From the NCBI GenBank assembly GCA_013361595.1, contig JABFXT010000840.1, positions 1 to 8,773 of the forward strand: a stretch of 8,773 nucleotides of DNA. The letters run 5' to 3'. This stretch comes from Nocardia sp. (GTDB lineage: Bacteria > Actinomycetota > Actinomycetes > Mycobacteriales > Mycobacteriaceae). Below are positions 5,876-8,773 of the stretch, piece after piece. Positions within the stretch are counted from its first letter, which is position 1; every line of letters begins with the position of its first letter. The position numbers and the translations under genes were made by a program. The notes beneath the pieces were generated by a model that was given only the letters and a program-made list of their open reading frames with translations, was not told the DNA's origin and did not search any database.

Positions 5876-5968
5876 ATGCGCGCATCCGGAGTACGACTTG
5901 TGGCACGTCGCCACGTCGACTACAAGCGCGTCTGCAGCGCCTGTTGTCTGCCCGGTTCCGCCCGGTAG
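5876..5968 (+). CDS. Cysteine-rich leader peptide (attenuator uORF) of the sulfur operon
   Basis: A 30-codon ORF, too short for usual gene callers. The peptide has an Arg/His core (RLVARRHVDYKRV, residues 7-19) followed by Cys20, Cys23 and Cys24 within CSACC, and ends six residues after the last Cys. The R-R-H-V-D-x-x-R-V-x-S-A-x-C pattern matches the small leader peptides known upstream of sulfur genes in Streptomyces and other actinobacteria. In mycobacteria, leaderless polycysteine short ORFs were shown to act as cysteine-responsive attenuators of downstream genes. Here the stop is 128 nt before the sir ATG, and there is no Shine-Dalgarno but a -10 hexamer 7 nt upstream, consistent with leaderless translation. 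The likely role is sensing Cys-tRNA: scarce cysteine slows the ribosome on Cys codons at 5933-5947 and changes expression of sir-cysH-cysD. The peptide itself probably has no other function. Confidence 0.8.
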   Translation: MRASGVRLVARRHVDYKRVCSACCLPGSAR

Positions 5969-6017
5969 CTCAGCTGCGCCCCTTCCCGGATTCCCGGTGA
6001 TTCCGATTCGGATTTCG

Positions 6018-6057
6018 GCCCGCTGACACCGCGGGCGCGAGTCAGCCCCTCGCGCCC
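6018..6057 (+). promoter_or_regulatory. Overlapping alternative hairpins in the sir leader RNA
   Basis: Three stems compete. A: gcccgc (6018-6023) with gcgggc (6031-6036). B: gggcgcgag (6033-6041) with ctcgcgccc (6049-6057), 9 perfect bp with a 7-nt loop. C: gctgac (6022-6027) with gtcagc (6041-6046). A shares 6033-6036 with B, and C shares bases with both, so they cannot all form. B is the most stable and terminator-like but lacks a T-tract; it does not cover the sir ribosome site at 6085-6089. Being between the Cys-rich leader ORF and sir, this is the expected place for an attenuator switch. The pairing is seen directly; the switching is inferred. Confidence 0.5.
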
Positions 6058-6096
6058 TCAGCACGGACGTAAGCCCAACCCAGCAGGAGCGACTTC

Positions 6097-7830
6097 ATGA
6101 CGTCGAGCACCGACGCCACCACCCCCGCGAAGGCCGAGACCCCCGCCGCCCGGCCCACGCGCGCCCGCACCGGCAAACCGGTACGCCGCCGCGCCGAGGG
6201 CCAATGGGCGCTCGGCTACCGCGAACCGCTGAACCCGAACGAACAGTCCAAAAAGGACGACAACCCGCTCAACGTCCGCTCGCGGATCGAGAACATCTAC
6301 GCCAAGAACGGTTTCGACAGTATCGACAAGGGCGATCTGCGCGGCCGGTTCCGCTGGTGGGGTCTGTACACCCAGCGCGAGCAGGGTTACGACGGCTCCT
6401 GGACCGGCGACGAGAACATCGATCTGCTCGAAGCGAAATACTTCATGATGCGGATCCGCTGCGACGGCGGCGCCCTGAATGTCGCGCAGCTGCGCACGCT
6501 GGGCGGTATCTCCACCGAATTCGCCCGCGATACCGCCGACCTCTCCGACCGCGAGAACGTCCAATACCACTGGATCGAGATCGAGAACGTTCCCGAGATC
6601 TGGCGGCGGATCGAATCGGTCGGCCTGCAGACCACCGAGGCCTGCGGCGACTGCCCGCGCGTGGTGCTCGGTTCACCGCTGGCCGGCGAATCGCTCGACG
6701 AGATCCTCGACCCCACGCCCGCGATCGACGAGATCGTGCGCCGCTATATCGGCAAGAAGGAGTACTCCAACCTGCCGCGCAAGTTCAAGACCGCGATCTC
6801 GGGCCAGCAGGATGTGGTGCACGAGATCAACGATGTCGCGTTCATCGGTGTCGAGCATCCCGAGCACGGTCCCGGCCTGGACCTGTGGGTCGGTGGCGGA
6901 CTGTCCACCAACCCGATGCTGGCCCAGCGGGTCGGCGCGTGGGTGCCGCTGGACGAGGTACCCGAGGTCTGGGAGGCGGTGGTGAGCCTCTTCCGCGACT
7001 ACGGCTACCGCCGCCTGCGCACCAAGGCGCGGCTGAAGTTCCTGATCAAGGACTGGGGTATCGAGAAGTTCCGCGAGGTCCTCGAGGAAAAGTATCTGAA
7101 GCGCAAGCTGATCGACGGCCCGGCGCCCGAGCAGCCGAGCCGCCCGATCGACCACGTGGGTGTACAGAAGCTGCGCAACGGTTTGAATGCCGTCGGCTTC
7201 TCCCCCATCGCCGGCCGCGTCTCGGGCAGCATCCTCACGAAGGTGTCCGACGCGGTCGAGCGAGCCGGCTCGGACCGGATCCGGTTCACGCCCTATCAGA
7301 AACTGATCGTGCTCGATATCGCCGACGACAAGGTCGAGCAGCTCATCGCCGAACTGGAGCCCCTGGGCCTGCACGCGCGACCCTCGGTCTGGCGGCGCAA
7401 TCTGCTGGCGTGCAGCGGGATCGAATTCTGCAAACTGTCCTTCGTCGAGACCCGCAAACGCTCCCAGGTGCTGGCACCGGAGCTGGAACAGCGGCTGGCC
7501 GATATCAACGCCGAGCTCGATGTACCGATCACCATCAATATCAACGGCTGCCCGAACTCCTGCGGCCGGTCGCAGATCGCCGATATCGGCTTCAAGGGCC
7601 AGCTCGTCGACGACGGCGACGGGAATCAGGTCGAGGGCTTCCAGGTTCATCTGGGTGGCAGCCTCGGCCTCGACAGCGCGTTCGGACGCAAACTGCGTCA
7701 GCACAAGGTGACCAGCGCCGAACTCGGTGACTACATCGAGCGCGTGGTCCGCAATTTCGTCAAACACCGCGAAGGGGGCGAACGGTTCGCGCAGTGGGCC
7801 GTTCGCGCCGAGGAAGCCGATCTGCGATGA
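6097..7830 (+). CDS. sir: Ferredoxin-dependent assimilatory sulfite reductase (NirA/Sir)
   Basis: 577 residues. Catalyses six-electron reduction of sulfite to sulfide in the cytoplasm using ferredoxin, a siroheme and a [4Fe-4S] cluster. After a charged, Ala/Pro-rich extension (residues about 1-35), two ferredoxin-like half domains and the two siroheme-binding domains follow in the usual order. Cluster cysteines are C439 and C445 (ACSGIEFC) and C485 and C489 (NGCPNSC). Y91 (GLYTQ) and C183 (TTEACGDC) match the Tyr-Cys pair that is covalently linked beside the siroheme in M. tuberculosis NirA and marks it as a sulfite rather than nitrite reductase. The ATG is preceded by AGGAG (6085-6089) with 7 nt spacing. 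The stop overlaps an ATG of the cysH frame. It is the first gene of the operon with cysH and cysD and sits behind the Cys-rich leader. Formerly named nirA, so nitrite reductase labels should be treated with caution. Confidence 0.95.
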   Translation: MTSSTDATTPAKAETPAARPTRARTGKPVRRRAEGQWALGYREPLNPNEQSKKDDNPLNVRSRIENIYAKNGFDSIDKGDLRGRFRWWGLYTQREQGYDGSWTGDENIDLLEAKYFMMRIRCDGGALNVAQLRTLGGISTEFARDTADLSDRENVQYHWIEIENVPEIWRRIESVGLQTTEACGDCPRVVLGSPLAGESLDEILDPTPAIDEIVRRYIGKKEYSNLPRKFKTAISGQQDVVHEINDVAFIGVEHPEHGPGLDLWVGGGLSTNPMLAQRVGAWVPLDEVPEVWEAVVSLFRDYGYRRLRTKARLKFLIKDWGIEKFREVLEEKYLKRKLIDGPAPEQPSRPIDHVGVQKLRNGLNAVGFSPIAGRVSGSILTKVSDAVERAGSDRIRFTPYQKLIVLDIADDKVEQLIAELEPLGLHARPSVWRRNLLACSGIEFCKLSFVETRKRSQVLAPELEQRLADINAELDVPITININGCPNSCGRSQIADIGFKGQLVDDGDGNQVEGFQVHLGGSLGLDSAFGRKLRQHKVTSAELGDYIERVVRNFVKHREGGERFAQWAVRAEEADLR

Positions 7831-7849
7831 AACCCGCGAGCGTGGTGAC

Positions 7850-7855
7850 GGGAGA
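7850..7855 (+). promoter_or_regulatory. Shine-Dalgarno supporting an internal cysH start
   Basis: GGGAGA lies 7 nt before the GTG at 7863, an ideal distance. The alternative ATG at 7827, which overlaps the sir stop as ATGA, has only AGGAAG 11 nt upstream. This favours the GTG, though translational coupling at the ATGA is possible. Confidence 0.5.
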
Positions 7856-7862
7856 ACTCACT

Positions 7863-8591
7863 GTGACAACCGAGCAGAAACAGCTGCCGACCAAACTGAG
7901 CACCGAGGAATTGAAGGCCCTCGCCGAGCGCGGCGCCGCCGAACTCGGTCCGGACGCCTCGGCCGAGGAGCTGCTGCGCTGGACCGACGAGAACTTCGGC
8001 ACCGGCTATATCGTCGCGTCGAATATGCAGGACGGGGTGCTGGTCCAGTTGGCCGCCCAGGTCCGGCCCGGCGTGGACGTGCTGTTCCTCGACACCGGCT
8101 ACCACTTCGCCGAGACCATCGGCACCCGGGACGCGGTGGAAGCGGTGTACGGGGTGAACGTGGTGAACGCCCGCCCGGAACAGACGGTCGCCGAACAGGA
8201 CGCGCTGCTGGGCAAGGATCTGTTCGCCCGGGACGCGAACGAATGCTGCCGCCTGCGCAAAGTGGTGCCGCTGACGAATTCGCTCGCGCCCTACAACGCG
8301 TGGGTCACCGGAATCCGGCGGGTCGAGGCTCCCACCCGCGCGAACGCGCCGCTCATCTCCTTCGACGAAGGCTTCGGGCTGGTGAAGATCAACCCGATCG
8401 CGCCCTGGTCCGACGACGAGATGCAGGACTACATCGAAAAACATTCGATTCTCGTCAATCCCCTGGTGGAGGAGGGATATCCGTCCATCGGCTGCGCTCC
8501 GTGCACACGGAAGCCGGAGCCGGGTTCCGATCCGCGAAGCGGCCGCTGGGCCGGCCTCGCCAAGACCGAATGTGGGTTACACGCCTCATGA
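7863..8591 (+). CDS. cysH: Adenylylsulfate (APS) reductase CysH, thioredoxin-dependent
   Basis: 242 residues from the GTG at 7863, or 254 from ATG 7827. Reduces adenosine 5'-phosphosulfate to sulfite and AMP in the cytoplasm with thioredoxin as donor, feeding Sir encoded upstream. It has the PP-loop-derived fold: SNMQDGVLV for the nucleotide loop, LFLDTGYHF, and [12 protein letters not shown] in the substrate pocket. Four cysteines of the [4Fe-4S] signature are present, C128-C129 (NECCRLRK) and C211-x-x-C214 (GCAPC), which distinguishes APS reductases from cluster-free PAPS reductases. The catalytic Cys is C237 in the C-terminal ECGLH motif. The GTG start is preferred for its ribosome site; residues before it lack family conservation and use less typical codons. 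Its stop overlaps the ATG of cysD (ATGA), so translation is probably coupled. Confidence 0.95.
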   Translation: MTTEQKQLPTKLSTEELKALAERGAAELGPDASAEELLRWTDENFGTGYIVASNMQDGVLVQLAAQVRPGVDVLFLDTGYHFAETIGTRDAVEAVYGVNVVNARPEQTVAEQDALLGKDLFARDANECCRLRKVVPLTNSLAPYNAWVTGIRRVEAPTRANAPLISFDEGFGLVKINPIAPWSDDEMQDYIEKHSILVNPLVEEGYPSIGCAPCTRKPEPGSDPRSGRWAGLAKTECGLHAS

Positions 8592-8773
8592 CCGATGTAT
8601 TCACCACCGAACGCTCCGTCGGGCTCTCGGATTTCGACACCCTGGCCGCGCTGGAATCGGAAGCCATCCATATCTTCCGCGAGGTCGCGGGCGAATTCGA
8701 ACGCCCGGTGATCCTGTTCTCCGGCGGTAAGGACTCCACCGTCCTGCTGCACCTGGCGCTCAAGGCCTTCTGG
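8588..8773 (+). CDS. cysD: Sulfate adenylyltransferase subunit 2 CysD (5' part)
   Basis: The first 62 codons, cut by the right edge. CysD is the ATP-sulfurylase catalytic subunit that forms APS from sulfate and ATP, driven by GTP hydrolysis of CysN. The PP-loop SGGKDS lies at residues 45-50, preceded by RPVILF and followed by [11 protein letters not shown], and the start region has the [16 protein letters not shown] helix typical of CysD. The ATG overlaps the cysH stop by 4 bases (ATGA). cysN or a cysNC fusion is expected just beyond the window. Confidence 0.93.
   Translation, partial: MTDVFTTERSVGLSDFDTLAALESEAIHIFREVAGEFERPVILFSGGKDSTVLLHLALKAFW

Noticed and set aside
6002..6012. tccga-t-tcgga inverted repeat in the sir leader
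   Set aside because: Real as sequence, but the single-base centre cannot form an RNA hairpin well and 5-bp arms are expected by chance in this composition.
5702..6064. 120-residue minus-strand ORF opposite the leader region
   Set aside because: Low-complexity, Gly/Arg/Ala-rich shadow with no motif, and it covers the promoters, palindromes and leader ORF, which have better support.
6673..7767. 364-residue minus-strand ORF inside sir
   Set aside because: Antisense shadow of a highly conserved enzyme; composition (many D, V, G, R) is that of a complement frame.
1..8773. tRNA, rRNA, CRISPR arrays, insertion sequences or phage attachment sites
   Set aside because: Looked for and not seen; no spaced repeats, transposase-like frames or terminal inverted repeats with target duplications.

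Overview
The window is GC-rich with strong G/C preference at third codon positions. Gene content and order point to a mycolic-acid actinomycete, most likely Nocardia or a close relative: hrcA, an anaerobic-coproporphyrinogen-oxidase-like hemW, and a sir(nirA)-cysH-cysD sulfur operon lie in the same neighbourhood as in Mycobacterium tuberculosis. The genus is inferred from protein style; no rRNA or other marker is present.

Layout. (1) 1-170: no supportable gene, but two perfect hairpins downstream of hrcA. (2) 171-1202, minus: hrcA, the heat-shock repressor. (3) 1203-1394: divergent promoter region. (4) 1395-3987, plus: four genes resembling a type VII (ESX) secretion accessory cassette: a YbaB/EbfC-like (EspL-like) protein with a proline-rich arm, an EspC-like small helical protein, a larger W-S-G protein resembling the N-terminal delivery part of actinobacterial polymorphic toxins but with no toxin domain, and a proline-rich membrane-anchored protein of unknown function. 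(5) 3988-4005: hairpin between convergent genes. (6) 4006-5667, minus: a SnoaL-like (SgcJ/EcaC) small protein followed by hemW, 24 nt apart. (7) 5668-6096: a 429-nt regulatory region with three perfect inverted repeats, two predicted leaderless promoters, a 30-codon cysteine-rich leader peptide and overlapping hairpins. (8) 6097-8773, plus: ferredoxin-sulfite reductase, APS reductase and the start of cysD, tightly coupled.

How they work together. CysD (with CysN, presumably beyond the right edge) makes APS from sulfate, CysH reduces APS to sulfite, and Sir reduces sulfite to sulfide for cysteine synthesis. The leader peptide upstream of sir has Cys codons near its end and a predicted transcription start exactly at its ATG, so the operon is probably controlled by cysteine supply through ribosome behaviour on this short ORF. 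This is the most informative regulatory signal in the window. The four-gene ESX-like cassette is the least understood part; no ESX core component (EccC ATPase, EccB, EccD, mycosin) is visible here, so it would depend on a machine encoded elsewhere.

All functional assignments come from reading the sequence and knowledge of the families; no database search was run.
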